Positions 1 through 9,259 are shown, counted from the stretch's first letter. The stretch: DNA of 56,404 nt from Acidiferrimicrobium sp. IK (GCF_025499425.1 NZ_JAIMCB010000021.1:1-56404); one strand, 5' to 3'. Notes: generated by a model not told the origin, from the sequence alone. A program made the numbers and translations.

Positions 1-48
1 GAAGATGCCCTTCTGATCGGGAAGTTGGTTGGCGTAGAGAACCGCCAT
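1..48 (-). CDS. Possible 5' end of a further gene in the glycan locus (cut by window edge)
   Basis: An ATG at 48 reads toward position 1 on the minus strand for 16 codons without a stop, giving a peptide that begins MAVLYANQLPDQ and runs off the window. A GGGAGG sequence lies just upstream of the ATG, closer than usual. It would be the next gene after the glycosyltransferase ending at 144. There is too little sequence to assign a family, and the frame could be accidental. Confidence 0.3.
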   Translation of the reverse strand, partial: MAVLYANQLPDQKGIF

Positions 49-82
49 CCTCCCAGGTCAGAGGGCATTTTCCGCGGATACG

Positions 83-103
83 CGCTGATTCACCCCATCA
101 GCG
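83..103 (-). terminator. Stem-loop after the last complete glycosyltransferase
   Basis: CGCTGAT and ATCAGCG form a perfect 7-bp stem with a 7-nt loop, about 40 nt downstream of the glycosyltransferase stop at 144. No T-tract follows on the minus strand, so it may be a weak terminator or an RNA-stability element rather than a true intrinsic terminator. Confidence 0.3.
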
Positions 104-143
104 GAACGGTGCTTCCAGGCTAACACGTCTCGCAACGGGCGCA

Positions 144-1268
144 TCACCGGATATTTTCACCTGCGCCGGCGCCCGCAACGCGCTCGACTATCTCAGCCAC
201 GTGGGCGGCGTTTCTGTCCCAGGTATAACACTCCGCTACCTGGCGGGCTTCTCGGAGCTTTTGTTCGAGGGCACCTCGATCGGTGTCGAGGAGGCGCACT
301 AACTGGTCCGCTGCGCCGCTGGCGTCACCGGGCTCGAAGTACCAACCCAAGTCGCCGAGGACCTCCACCGAGGAGGGGATGCGGGATGCCAGCACGGGGA
401 CGCCGCTGGCCATCGACTCGATCACCGCGAATCCGAAGGACTCGGTGATCGACGGAAGTACGGATACCTGGGTGCCCCGCAAGAAGGTCGCCGCATCCAC
501 CCGCCCGACGAAACGGATCCGGTCCTCAAGTGCCTGACTTCGAACCTTGCCCCTGAGTAAAGCCACATAGGCTGGATCGTCAGCATCGGCGATGGTAACC
601 TGAAGTTCGGCTTCAACACCCCGCTTGCCCAACTCGGCAACCAAATCGACCAGCAGCCCTTGGTCCTTATGCGGATAGCCTAGGCTGAGGGACCCAAGGC
701 GCACTCGTTCGCTACGCGAAGCCGGAATAAACCGGAAGCGGGAGGTGTCGACACCGTGAGGCACCACCTCGATCGGCACCCGACGCGGACAGCTGCGCCA
801 GTGCCTCAAATAGTCGCCCATCCCGCCGCTGGGGACGAGCACCGCTGTCGACCCGCGCATAGCAGCGAAGGCAAGCGCTCGGCGCACCATCGCCTCCGCC
901 CGCCACTGCGCCGGGCGTCGCCTCACCCATGCGGGATCAAAGTAGATGGGGTTCCGTTGGTAGAGCAGCGAAGGGACTGGCGAGTGGATGGGGCCGTAGT
1001 TTGCGAGGTTGAGTAGCACGTGGGCATCGTCTGACGCCGCTCGCCTACCCACCGTCACACTGTCCCATCCAAGGCGTTTCCACGACCGCCGGTTGACACG
1101 GATGACGCGGACCCCCGTTTCATCAAGGTCCGGACCTCCCTCAGAGAGGTAGACGGTTAGATCCCATGCTGGCCTCACCGTCGCCAACGCGGGCACAAAG
1201 CTAGTCAGGTGATTGAGACCACCTCCAGAGATGATTCCCACGGCATTGATGTGCAAGCGCATACTCAT
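144..1268 (-). CDS. GT4-type glycosyltransferase
   Basis: Retaining glycosyltransferase with the GT-B fold, expected to transfer a sugar from a nucleotide-sugar donor to a lipid-linked glycan on the cytoplasmic face. The C-terminal half carries the GT4 donor-site motif ESFGFAVIE (E-x7-E) followed by SMASGVPVLAS. The N-terminus has the usual beta-strand plus glycine-rich turn (NAVGIISGGGLNH). The start is placed at the ATG at 1268 because it overlaps the TGA of the preceding gene (ATGA), which implies translational coupling; an upstream in-frame start would lie inside that gene. Acceptor and sugar cannot be told from sequence. It is the last complete gene of the minus-strand glycan operon in this window. 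Confidence 0.88.
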   Translation of the reverse strand: MSMRLHINAVGIISGGGLNHLTSFVPALATVRPAWDLTVYLSEGGPDLDETGVRVIRVNRRSWKRLGWDSVTVGRRAASDDAHVLLNLANYGPIHSPVPSLLYQRNPIYFDPAWVRRRPAQWRAEAMVRRALAFAAMRGSTAVLVPSGGMGDYLRHWRSCPRRVPIEVVPHGVDTSRFRFIPASRSERVRLGSLSLGYPHKDQGLLVDLVAELGKRGVEAELQVTIADADDPAYVALLRGKVRSQALEDRIRFVGRVDAATFLRGTQVSVLPSITESFGFAVIESMASGVPVLASRIPSSVEVLGDLGWYFEPGDASGAADQLVRLLDTDRGALEQKLREARQVAECYTWDRNAAHVAEIVERVAGAGAGENIR

Positions 1269-2413
1269 GTGACGGGGACCTCGAAGACCGAGGCATCCGA
1301 CAGGAAAGAGCGCAAGGATAAGTGGCGCTGGACATATGCCCTCCCGGCGCGCCCCATGTCTTGGCAAGCTTCAGGATCGACAAGCAGCCGCTCCACCGCC
1401 AAGCGGAACGCTAGCTCGTCATCAACAACGAGGCCTCCACCCGACTCTGTCAGGACACGATCCGCGCCCCCACAACGATAAGCCACTACCGGGGTGCCAC
1501 AGGCCATGGCCTCCAAGGCCACGATTCCGAGGCCTTCTTGTAGCGAGGGGAGAAGTAAGAGCTTCGCTCGCTGGTAGACGCTCGGCAATTCGTCCACCCG
1601 CCCCAACCAACGAATCATGGGTTGCCCACCCGGGTCGAAGGCGGAAACCACCGTCACGCCCGCCGCTCGTGCTAGAGATGAGACGTCAAGGAGCCGTCGG
1701 ATCCGAGAAAAGCCTTTGCGTGGGTCGTGGGATCGGCCCACGAAGAGCAGGCCAGAGCGCTCGGCCCCCCCGCTGGATGGCGCATAAGCGTCGGTGTCCA
1801 CGGGGACCGGCACTACCTCGACGCGCTTCGCTTGTGCGATACCCCGGGAAACTATGAGATCGGCGGTATGAGCACTCATGGCGAGCACGCGTCGTGCGCG
1901 TCCAAGCACCAGGCCCTCGATGCGGGAGAGTGACCCCAGGCTCGCACGGTAGACCTGTCGGCGCGGAGCAGACCGGAGATGAAGGGTGGGGCGTCGTTCA
2001 TCCTCGATTAGTGTCGCCAGCCACGCGACACTCGGTATGTGCGGGGGGGCCAACGACCCGTGCATCACATGGGCACCGATTACGTGAACCTCCTCGACGT
2101 CTTCCCACATCCCCCGCATTCGGAGCCGGGCCGCGCTGTACATGGGCACCTGCAGCCGCGGAAGCACCCGAGGGACAGCAGAGACTGATTGGTCCCAACG
2201 CCACAAGCGGCCCGCACAGCCCCTGGCGGCATCATCGAGGTAGTAGGAGCGATGATGACCAGGCCGATGTCTGACCGCCCAAGCCGAGTAGACCGCCATC
2301 ACTGAGGCAATCCCGCCCTTGTTCGCTGGATCCTGCAAGAGAGCCACGGTCTCGGCTCGTTCGCCGCTAGTCCTTGCACCTGGCATAGCCGCGTCTCTCC
2401 GGAGATCGCTCAT
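1265..2413 (-). CDS. GT4-type glycosyltransferase
   Basis: Second GT-B glycosyltransferase of the locus, 382 residues. The donor-binding part is clear: a GLLFVGRSHDPRKGF segment near the middle (typical of GT4 strands before the nucleotide site) and the E-x7-E motif EGLGIVALE followed by AMACGTPVVAY. The N-terminal segment PANKGGIASVMAVY resembles the acceptor-side loop of family members. Both ends overlap neighbours by 4 nt (ATGA), so it is translated as part of the glycan operon. Specificity is unknown; a role in building a polysaccharide repeat unit is inferred from the flippase and UDP-sugar dehydrogenase nearby. Confidence 0.88.
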   Translation of the reverse strand: MSDLRRDAAMPGARTSGERAETVALLQDPANKGGIASVMAVYSAWAVRHRPGHHRSYYLDDAARGCAGRLWRWDQSVSAVPRVLPRLQVPMYSAARLRMRGMWEDVEEVHVIGAHVMHGSLAPPHIPSVAWLATLIEDERRPTLHLRSAPRRQVYRASLGSLSRIEGLVLGRARRVLAMSAHTADLIVSRGIAQAKRVEVVPVPVDTDAYAPSSGGAERSGLLFVGRSHDPRKGFSRIRRLLDVSSLARAAGVTVVSAFDPGGQPMIRWLGRVDELPSVYQRAKLLLLPSLQEGLGIVALEAMACGTPVVAYRCGGADRVLTESGGGLVVDDELAFRLAVERLLVDPEACQDMGRAGRAYVQRHLSLRSFLSDASVFEVPVT

Positions 2414-3381
2414 CGATTCCCCATTTCCTCTAGGAGGCGCATCGCCCGGTCCCGGTAGGTATGACCGCTCAATAGGCCCGGGGGTCGAGCGGGCAGGTCG
2501 GAAGGATCGCTGCGCAACACGTCCCCCAGTTCATCGGGCGTTGTGAATGTGACTGTGCGCGGGTCACGGCCTAGGAGCCGGTGATGGTCTACCGTGGCCG
2601 GTGCCACCTGGTTCCCTCCAGCCCCTGGAATCTCGAAACTACGCATGTTGTGGGAATGTGCATTCTGAGGGCGCAGGACGTTCAGGTTCCATCGAGCCTC
2701 GCCGATTACCTCGGCAAGCTGCCGCATACGGATCGCCGGTCGGATCTCGACCCCCGGCATCACTGGCCACCGAGGGCCGAACACCAGCGGGTGCACCTCC
2801 GCGAGGCTCTGCAGCGACGCCACCCGCTGCGCCGTGGGAGTTCCCACAAAGACAACTCGGTCGCGGGCCAAACCCGTACCTACGACGGGGCTCAGCACAT
2901 GGGGATCCCAAGCGAAGGGTAGGACTAACACCCTGGCTGCGACGTCGGCCAGACGATCTGCGATGTCCTCCGCCCATGTCACGTAGAGGTCGTAGGACCC
3001 CACTGCTCGGGTTATCCCAGCGCCGGAGTTGGATACGGTGGGGTCGAACGGGCTGTCAGGGTTCCAGCAGACGATCGGAGCCCCGACGCGCTCACGGATC
3101 TGGTCGATGGTCGGCGGATCGAGGAACCCACCCTTGATGACGACCACCAAGTCAACCTGTACGTGTTGGGCCAGTGCATAGACGCGCCCAAGAATCTCGC
3201 GGCGAAAGCCGAATCCGAGAGCGGGCCAGCGGAATGCTGCCGACGTAAGCCACCACGGGGACCACGGGCCCAAGTCGAGGACTTCCACCTGACACCCCGC
3301 GTCCCGGAAGCCTGCCGCCACCGAGTCACGTAGGCCGCCCTCCGCTCCCTCGCCGACAACCAATATCGACCGTGAGCTCAC
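2410..3381 (-). CDS. CgeB-like glycosyltransferase family protein
   Basis: 323-residue protein of the CgeB/spore-coat glycosyltransferase type. Supporting features are an N-terminal Rossmann-like strand (SILVVGEGAEGG), the aspartate-containing segment VCWNPDSPFDP, and the characteristic C-terminal stretch NAHSHNMRSFEIPGAGG, where family members bind the donor. The start is a GTG at 3381 that overlaps the preceding stop as GTGA. The sugar and acceptor are not predictable. It differs from the four neighbouring GT4 enzymes and probably adds a side-branch or terminal residue (inference). Confidence 0.78.
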   Translation of the reverse strand: MSSRSILVVGEGAEGGLRDSVAAGFRDAGCQVEVLDLGPWSPWWLTSAAFRWPALGFGFRREILGRVYALAQHVQVDLVVVIKGGFLDPPTIDQIRERVGAPIVCWNPDSPFDPTVSNSGAGITRAVGSYDLYVTWAEDIADRLADVAARVLVLPFAWDPHVLSPVVGTGLARDRVVFVGTPTAQRVASLQSLAEVHPLVFGPRWPVMPGVEIRPAIRMRQLAEVIGEARWNLNVLRPQNAHSHNMRSFEIPGAGGNQVAPATVDHHRLLGRDPRTVTFTTPDELGDVLRSDPSDLPARPPGLLSGHTYRDRAMRLLEEMGNR

Positions 3382-4538
3382 AGATCCAGCACCGCCCGCG
3401 TTGCGGCCACGATGCCATCTGCGGTCCGGTCAATCCCGTGCTCGGCTGCCACGCGCCGAGCTACCTCTTGACGACTAGTCAATGCACCGGGCTCTAGCGC
3501 TTGGACGATAGCGTCTGCAAGGCTTCCGACGTCTCCGGCCGAGAACACCCAGCCGGCACCGGGCGCCACGAGGTCCGGTCCGCAGCCGACAGCGTCGGAC
3601 ACGATCGGGACCGCTCCCGCTGACATGGCCTCGTTGACGGCCAAGCCCCAGGGCTCGCGTTCGGAGGGGAGCACGAACAGGTCAGCTACGCCATACCACC
3701 GGCCTATCTCTCGCTGGTTGACGAACCCGAGGCTCCGCATCCAGGCTCGGTCGGCGCAGAGATGGTCAACTGCCGGGCGGAGAGGGCCGTCTCCGATCAA
3801 CAGGAGGTTGGCCCGACCAGCAATCTGGTCCATGGCGGCGACGAGATCGAGCGGCCGCTTCCAGGGTTGCAGCTTCGCTGCGAAAAGGATCGTTGGCCGA
3901 CCAGGGTCCAGTCCGAGGCCACCGAGCAGCTCTCCCCGGCGTCGGCGCCCTTCCTCCCCGGCCGCGGCGAAGCGATCACGGTCCACCGAATACGGAGCGG
4001 CGAAAATGCGCTCGGGCGCCGCGCCGTAGGCGAGATAGAAATTCCGGTTCTCTGTGCCGATTGCCAGGCATGCGGAGGCGCGGCGCACCAGAGGTCCAAC
4101 GAAAGCCCGCTTGATCGCCACCTTCAGCCCCGGTGTGGTGGGAGGGTCCGGTCTGGATTCACCTCTCAAGATGTAGGGGATACGCCACCGTCCAGCGGCT
4201 GCGTAAGCCAGCCAGTGGGACGGGCTGCTGTAACCATGTACCAACAAGGCGTCTATCCCGGCAGCCCGGACGCGGGAGGGCAGCGAAGGATTGATCGCGC
4301 CGAAAGGGGTGCTAGGTGATGGGCGAGGACTGCGGTTCGGAACGAACTGGTAGCTGTATCCCTCGAGCAAAGGAACGTCGTATTGGATCGAGCGGCGGAA
4401 GCCGGGATCGTAGGAGGAGTCGACGCCGTGCTCGGTAAGGAAGAAGACGTGGGGCTGCACGTCCGTGCAAGCTGCGAGGTGGCGGTACAAAGGAGCCTGG
4501 TACTGGATAGGGTGCGTAACGACTATGCCGAGCCGCAC
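3378..4538 (-). CDS. GT4-type glycosyltransferase
   Basis: GT-B glycosyltransferase. The N-terminus RLGIVVTHPIQYQAPLYR is a strongly conserved opening in one GT4 subgroup, which is why the GTG at 4538 is preferred as start; it has a GAGAGG sequence about 9 nt upstream and begins 4 nt after the preceding stop. Longer in-frame starts (ATG at 4565 or 4622) would overlap the preceding gene. The C-terminus has ILFAAKLQPWKRP and the donor motif EPWGLAVNE followed by AMSAGAVPIVSD. Its stop overlaps the next gene's GTG start. Probable role is polysaccharide or glycolipid assembly. Confidence 0.85.
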   Translation of the reverse strand: MRLGIVVTHPIQYQAPLYRHLAACTDVQPHVFFLTEHGVDSSYDPGFRRSIQYDVPLLEGYSYQFVPNRSPRPSPSTPFGAINPSLPSRVRAAGIDALLVHGYSSPSHWLAYAAAGRWRIPYILRGESRPDPPTTPGLKVAIKRAFVGPLVRRASACLAIGTENRNFYLAYGAAPERIFAAPYSVDRDRFAAAGEEGRRRRGELLGGLGLDPGRPTILFAAKLQPWKRPLDLVAAMDQIAGRANLLLIGDGPLRPAVDHLCADRAWMRSLGFVNQREIGRWYGVADLFVLPSEREPWGLAVNEAMSAGAVPIVSDAVGCGPDLVAPGAGWVFSAGDVGSLADAIVQALEPGALTSRQEVARRVAAEHGIDRTADGIVAATRAVLDL

Positions 4539-4542
4539 GTCT

Positions 4543-5685
4543 TCATGCCCTCTCTCGTGCCGCATCGGCGAGCGCTGCAACGACCGCCCGGCCGTATCGA
4601 TCCCATCCACCGAAGCCTTCAACCCGGCGGCGACCGGCAGCGCCCATCGCCTTGGCCCGATCCGGGTTGCTCAGCAACCAGTCGAGGGCCTCCGCCAGCG
4701 CTGCGCTGTCCGCGGGAGCGACGATCAAGCCTTCCACACCGTCCTCCACCAACTCACGCACACCGGTCGACTCCGTTGCGACCACCGGTAGCCCACATGC
4801 CATGGCCTGAGCCAAAACGAGCGCCAGCCCCTCCTCGATCGAGGCCAGAGCGAACACCGAAGCCCGTTGGAGTTCCTCAATCACCCGGCCCCTGCTGACC
4901 GCGCCAACGCTGCGGACATCACCTCTGGACAAGCCGAGGAGGGCATCCCAGCCTGGCTCAACCGGTCCGACCAGTGTCAGGGAGGCTGCGCTCGTCGACA
5001 GCGACCGAAAGGCGTCAACCAGATACCGGTGCCCCTTTCGCATCCCAACGGTCCCGACCGACACGATCGCCCCGGGCTGCGGAGGCGCACCCGGGACGAA
5101 CTCAGTAACGTCCACGCCATACGGGATGGTGACCACCCTCTCGGCGCTAATCCCCCGGTCCAAAAAGGTCCGCCTTGCTCGCTCCGAGGGAACCAGAATC
5201 CTGTCAGCCAAGTCGTACTCCTGGAGTTCGCGCTCCGCCATGAAGCGGTCGAACCGTACCAGCGGAGCGCCGATCCGTTCCGCCTCCTCATCCAGAACCC
5301 GCTTCTGCTCCTCGATGTGCCAGGAGCCCCGGTCACAGCACACCGCCACTCCCTCCGCCGACGCTCGCGTCACGGTGGCGGTTGCGAAGCCCGAAAGGGC
5401 GTTGACTACAGACGGACGACCCAGCCGTTTAGAGGCCCATTGGTCGAAATCACGAACAACGAACCGGTTAAGCGTGGGGTCCAGGCGGGGAACTGCCCTA
5501 CCGGCTACCCGCCTCGCAGCGGCGTAGCGCATCCGAGTTTTTACCTGGCCGACAGGCAATCCGACACGGCTTCGCGGCACCGTTGTGACCAGACGCTCCA
5601 GTACGCCCAGCTCATGAAGCTGGCGCGCCTGGTCGATCATGTGAAACGGGTAAGCACTGATCACTGTCGCCGTCAGGCGCTCCAT
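4543..5685 (-). CDS. GT4-type glycosyltransferase
   Basis: GT-B glycosyltransferase of about 380 residues. The start at 5685 is fixed by a TGATG junction with the flippase stop and gives the plausible N-terminus MERLTATVISAYPFHMIDQA. The reading frame stays open further upstream, but only antisense-like Arg/Gly-rich sequence is encoded there. The donor half has SVGTVGMRKGHRYLVDAF and the motif EGLALVLAQAMACGLPVVA, where the second glutamate of the GT4 E-x7-E pair is glutamine. Together with the other transferases it probably builds the glycan exported by the adjacent flippase (inference). Confidence 0.85.
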   Translation of the reverse strand: MERLTATVISAYPFHMIDQARQLHELGVLERLVTTVPRSRVGLPVGQVKTRMRYAAARRVAGRAVPRLDPTLNRFVVRDFDQWASKRLGRPSVVNALSGFATATVTRASAEGVAVCCDRGSWHIEEQKRVLDEEAERIGAPLVRFDRFMAERELQEYDLADRILVPSERARRTFLDRGISAERVVTIPYGVDVTEFVPGAPPQPGAIVSVGTVGMRKGHRYLVDAFRSLSTSAASLTLVGPVEPGWDALLGLSRGDVRSVGAVSRGRVIEELQRASVFALASIEEGLALVLAQAMACGLPVVATESTGVRELVEDGVEGLIVAPADSAALAEALDWLLSNPDRAKAMGAAGRRRVEGFGGWDRYGRAVVAALADAARERA

Positions 5686-7061
5686 CAGCCAGCCGCCCCG
5701 TGCAGCGGCACTCGTAGCAGAGAGAGGCTTCGACGGGCAACATCCTTGGCGACCGGCCAGGTCGGCATGACGAGCGAACTGAGGCGCTCGTCTGTGCAGC
5801 GGGCGATGGCCACAGACACCGTTACAGCCACGGCGGAGTAGCCGATTAGCGAGGCGACGGCGGCGCCGAGAATCCCCCATGCCGCCAAGAGCCCAGGGAG
5901 GGTGGCAATAGTGACTACTGCGCCCACTCCCTCTGCGGCGAGGACCAACCTCGGGTGGCCCAGGCCGCGCAGCCCCTCCTCTGCAACGCCGGCCCACACC
6001 AGAATCGCTCCCGCCGGCACCAGCACCAAGGCGGAGGGCACCGCAGGGCCGAACCGGTGACCGAATACGAGCGGGAGCAGGAAGGGCGCAAGCGCAGCGA
6101 GCAGCACTGCAAGACCAGTAGCCACGATCGCCCCGCCTTGCAGAGCTGTGGCGAGCATCCTGGCGCGTTCAGAGGCCTCGGACTCCCCGGCGACGTGGGG
6201 GAACAACACAGAGCCGACTGCGGAGAGCAACGGCGCCGTCGCTCCACTCCACGCGACGGCTACAACGTAAAACCCAAGTGGACGGGAGGGGAGAAAGGCG
6301 ATGATGAGCAGCTGGTCGAGCCGTAGGTTGACAGTCTGCGGGACGGTTGTGAGAACGGATGGAAGACCAAAGCGCACCAGTTTCGGCGCTATCGCTGCCC
6401 GGGGCCGCAGGGAGCCCTTCAGCGCCCGCTTCACCACGATCAGGAAGGGCAAACCCGTGGCAGCGACGACGAACAGGTACCAGCGTGACAGTCCGACCGC
6501 GTCGAAGTGCCCAACGGCCCCTGACCCGATAAGGACGCCGAGCCACGCCAGTCCCGGCACGACGCGGTAGAGGTTCCAAGCGGTGAACCGCCGCGCCCCG
6601 CGCAATGCCCCATGCGGGACGCCCATGAGTGCGAAAACTACGCCTACGCACAAGAACACACGGGCTGCGGCGATCACGCGACCAGACTGGGTCCGAAGCA
6701 GCCAAGGCATCGCCACCCAAGCGGCGCTCGCTACCAACGCGTATGAGAGGAGAGCCACTCCAACCGCCGTCCCAATGTGATCCTTCGCCCGGCTCGGATC
6801 GCGAGCGATGTAGTAGGTCAGCGCCTCGGGCAATCCGAGCATCGCTAGGGTGGCGAGAAGCAGAGGCCAGGTTTGGATAGCAGCCAGCTCGCCCTCCCCG
6901 GTCGGTCCGAGAAGATGGGCGGCAAGCGGGCCCGTGACCATGGCCAGGGCTGCCAGAGTCGCGTTCGCGGCGAGAGTGACTCGCAGGTCGTGGGCGGGTG
7001 TACTGGGCGGGGGCCCAGGGGGTTCATCAGGGCGCTGTCCCGACTTCATGAAGTGCGCCAT
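5685..7061 (-). CDS. Polysaccharide flippase (Wzx/MOP superfamily)
   Basis: 458-residue integral membrane protein with about 12-14 hydrophobic helices, beginning with a cytoplasmic tail, then LGPTGEGELAAIQTWPLLLATLAM in the first helices (the G-x-G-E-x-G-type element seen in oligosaccharide flippases). Family members move lipid-linked oligosaccharides across the cytoplasmic membrane. It sits between the UDP-sugar dehydrogenase and a glycosyltransferase, sharing one base with the latter (TGATG). No Wzy polymerase is recognisable in this window, so polymerisation may be encoded beyond position 1 or may not occur. Confidence 0.85.
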   Translation of the reverse strand: MAHFMKSGQRPDEPPGPPPSTPAHDLRVTLAANATLAALAMVTGPLAAHLLGPTGEGELAAIQTWPLLLATLAMLGLPEALTYYIARDPSRAKDHIGTAVGVALLSYALVASAAWVAMPWLLRTQSGRVIAAARVFLCVGVVFALMGVPHGALRGARRFTAWNLYRVVPGLAWLGVLIGSGAVGHFDAVGLSRWYLFVVAATGLPFLIVVKRALKGSLRPRAAIAPKLVRFGLPSVLTTVPQTVNLRLDQLLIIAFLPSRPLGFYVVAVAWSGATAPLLSAVGSVLFPHVAGESEASERARMLATALQGGAIVATGLAVLLAALAPFLLPLVFGHRFGPAVPSALVLVPAGAILVWAGVAEEGLRGLGHPRLVLAAEGVGAVVTIATLPGLLAAWGILGAAVASLIGYSAVAVTVSVAIARCTDERLSSLVMPTWPVAKDVARRSLSLLRVPLHGAAG

Positions 7062-7068
7062 ACCACCC

Positions 7069-8403
7069 TCACAAATGCTCCACCGATTCGGCTTTCGGCA
7101 TCCGATGGCGGGTGTCGAGGATCCGACGCGCTGTTCGCCTGACCAGTTGCCAGTCGAAAGAGTCGTGGTCAGTGCCGACCACCACTAGGTCCGCTCCAGC
7201 AATCTCGCTTTCGCTTAAGGTGACAGATCGGATCTCTGCGGGGAACATGCCTCGCTCCACGAGCGGATCGGCGGCGCTTACTTGTGCACCTAGTGCGGAC
7301 AGGCGCGAACAAAGCACCGGTATAGGAGATACTCGAATATCACCCGAGTTGCGCTTGTACGAGAGGCCGAGCACCAGGATCCGCGACCCTCGAATTGCTT
7401 TAGCATCCCGGTTGAGGGCGACAGCGACTCGCTGAGCCACATAGTCGGGCATGTGATCGTTAATGTCGTTGGCCAGTTCGACGAACCGGAACGGCGAGCC
7501 GAGGGTCTGCTTCACCCTCCACGACAGGTATGAAGGATCGACCGGCAAGCAGTGACCGCCCACCCCAGGACCCGGGAAGAACGGCATGAAGCCGAACGGT
7601 TTCGTCGACGCGGCGTCTATCGCCTCCCACACGTCGACATCGAGCTCATCAGCGAACATGGCGAGCTCATTGACCAGTGCGATGTTTACATGCCGAAACG
7701 TGTTCTCCAGCAACTTGGTCAATTCAGCGACCTTTGGTCCGGACACCCGAACGGTGGAGTCGACCAACTCCAGGTAGAACGCTTCTACCTTGTCGGTTGA
7801 TCGCTTGTCTATGCCAGAAACCACTTTAGGAGTCGAGCGGAACGTCCACGTCCGGTTGCCGGGGTCGATGCGCTCGGGGCTGTAGCCGACGAAGAAGTCG
7901 CGTCCGGCCCGCAGGCCCGATCCCGCTTCGAGCAGGGGCACGAGCAGCTCTTCCGTCGTGCCTGGATACGTCGTCGACTCAAGAATCACAGTCGATCTTG
8001 AGCGCACGAAGGGCGCAAGGTCGCGAGCCGACTGCTCAACAAAGGACAGATCGGGCGCACCGTCCGTTAGAGGAGTGGGGACGGTAATAACGGCCACGTC
8101 GAAGCCTTCACATACCGACAGATCGGTGCTCGGGAGGTATCGGCCAGTAGCCATCGCTGCAGTCAGCTGGCCATCAGAGACGTCCTCAATGTAGGAGGAC
8201 GCTGACAACAGCCGCTTAGTACGTGACGCATCGGGTTCGTAACCAACCACCCAGTGCCCCACCTCGACCGACCGCATGGCAATGGGGAGACCCACGTATC
8301 CCTGCCCCGCGACGACGACTCTTCGGATGGTCGCCCGGGAAGGCTCATCCGGCGGTGAAGCGGCGCCCTCCTCGCGCTCTCCTCCAGCGGCGTGGGACGT
8401 CAC
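7069..8403 (-). CDS. UDP-sugar 6-dehydrogenase (UDP-Glc / UDP-HexNAc dehydrogenase family)
   Basis: NAD-dependent enzyme that oxidises C6 of a UDP-sugar to a carboxylate, supplying an acidic sugar for the surface glycan. The NAD site is GQGYVGLP at residues 33-40. The segment FVGYSPERIDPGN (171-183) and the helix KLLENTFRHVNIALVNELA are typical of UDP-N-acetylhexosamine dehydrogenases (WbpA/WecC type). The catalytic cysteine is C285 in GGHCLPVDP. The sequence favours a HexNAc substrate over UDP-glucose, but this is not proven. A non-conserved tail of about 25 residues precedes the Rossmann domain. The start overlaps the FkbM gene stop by 4 nt. Confidence 0.9.
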   Translation of the reverse strand: MTSHAAGGEREEGAASPPDEPSRATIRRVVVAGQGYVGLPIAMRSVEVGHWVVGYEPDASRTKRLLSASSYIEDVSDGQLTAAMATGRYLPSTDLSVCEGFDVAVITVPTPLTDGAPDLSFVEQSARDLAPFVRSRSTVILESTTYPGTTEELLVPLLEAGSGLRAGRDFFVGYSPERIDPGNRTWTFRSTPKVVSGIDKRSTDKVEAFYLELVDSTVRVSGPKVAELTKLLENTFRHVNIALVNELAMFADELDVDVWEAIDAASTKPFGFMPFFPGPGVGGHCLPVDPSYLSWRVKQTLGSPFRFVELANDINDHMPDYVAQRVAVALNRDAKAIRGSRILVLGLSYKRNSGDIRVSPIPVLCSRLSALGAQVSAADPLVERGMFPAEIRSVTLSESEIAGADLVVVGTDHDSFDWQLVRRTARRILDTRHRMPKAESVEHL

Positions 8404-8996
8404 GATAGAGCCGAGGCCGGAGCTACGAACATCTCGCTGGGCCTCTCTAGGTCGTCCGTTGGAAGCAGCACCCCGTCTCGCGAGGGTCGGAGCAGCCTGT
8501 ACCCGTACTCGTTGAGCATGTCGGCCACCGGGTCGCGATGTTGTTCGAGCGACTCTGGAGACGCCGAGTTCCGTTCCATCTGCACGAGCGCTATCCGCCG
8601 GTCTCGTAGAGCCGAACTGGCTCCTTCTAGAAGCTCCCGCTCTTGGCCTTCGACGTCCACCTTTAACCCTGCGACTCGACGACTGCCGGTTAGTGAGTCA
8701 GGTGCCGCCACGCGGACTCCGACCGAGCCTTCGACATCTATCCGGTTGACCGAATCTCGGTCCACGTTGTACGGCGTCGAGCCTAAGGCGCTCCCGGCTG
8801 CGGCCTCGACGACTTCCCCTGATATAGAGCCGTCCTGGGCGACGTTCTCCCACAGGTGGATTGCGGTGTCCGCCGCGGCTTCGACGGCGATTACCGAAGC
8901 ACCCAAGGCCGCCGCCAAGCCGGGGTAGGTGCCGACGTTCGCACGTGCATCCACGAATAGGTCCCCACGACGAAGTCGCTGCTGCAAGACCCGCAT
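8400..8996 (-). CDS. FkbM-type methyltransferase, C-terminal part of a frameshifted gene
   Basis: SAM-dependent methyltransferase of the FkbM family, which usually O-methylates sugars or polyketide hydroxyls. The reading frame from the ATG at 8996 keeps the C-terminal signature VAGLKVDVEGQERELLEGA. However the SAM motif, normally VDVGANVGxY, reads VDARANVGTY, so its first glycine is lost. The same frame continues upstream of the ATG with family-like sequence (TAATKALYANPSDWLEM), showing that the ATG is internal to an older, longer gene whose beginning is in another frame (see 8997-9259). It is probably inactive or an assembly error. The 3' end overlaps the dehydrogenase start by 4 nt. Confidence 0.7.
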   Translation of the reverse strand: MRVLQQRLRRGDLFVDARANVGTYPGLAAALGASVIAVEAAADTAIHLWENVAQDGSISGEVVEAAAGSALGSTPYNVDRDSVNRIDVEGSVGVRVAAPDSLTGSRRVAGLKVDVEGQERELLEGASSALRDRRIALVQMERNSASPESLEQHRDPVADMLNEYGYRLLRPSRDGVLLPTDDLERPSEMFVAPASALS

Positions 8997-9259
8997 CTCG
9001 AGCCAGTCTGAGGGGTTGGCATACAGGGCTTTCGTAGCGGCGGTCCGGTTAAGACCGACCCAGATCCAAGCGCTCTCTCCAGTGGTCGTCTGACCGCTTG
9101 ATGCAGAACTCGTGCTTGGGCCTGAAAGGCTGCGGCCCGGGGGACTTCGCGAGGGCGCCGATCACGGGTCACTGGATGGTGCCAGATTAAGTCCAACACA
9201 ATGAGTGCATGGTCGGCTGGCCGCCGTCGCTCGGCCCAAGGCCACGCATGGTCCATCAA
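8997..9259 (-). pseudogene. N-terminal remnant of the FkbM methyltransferase gene, out of frame
   Basis: A different minus-strand frame encodes LIWHHPVTRDRRPREV, the hallmark N-terminus of actinobacterial FkbM proteins, followed by AAAFQAQARVL. Around 9075-9105 the homology switches frame to GESAWIWVGLNRTAATK, which continues in frame into the 8400-8996 CDS. One indel therefore separates the two halves. The original start is probably the GTG at 9199 or an upstream ATG up to 9259. Either this is a true pseudogene or a single-base sequence error; the altered SAM motif in the C-terminal half favours decay. Confidence 0.65.
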
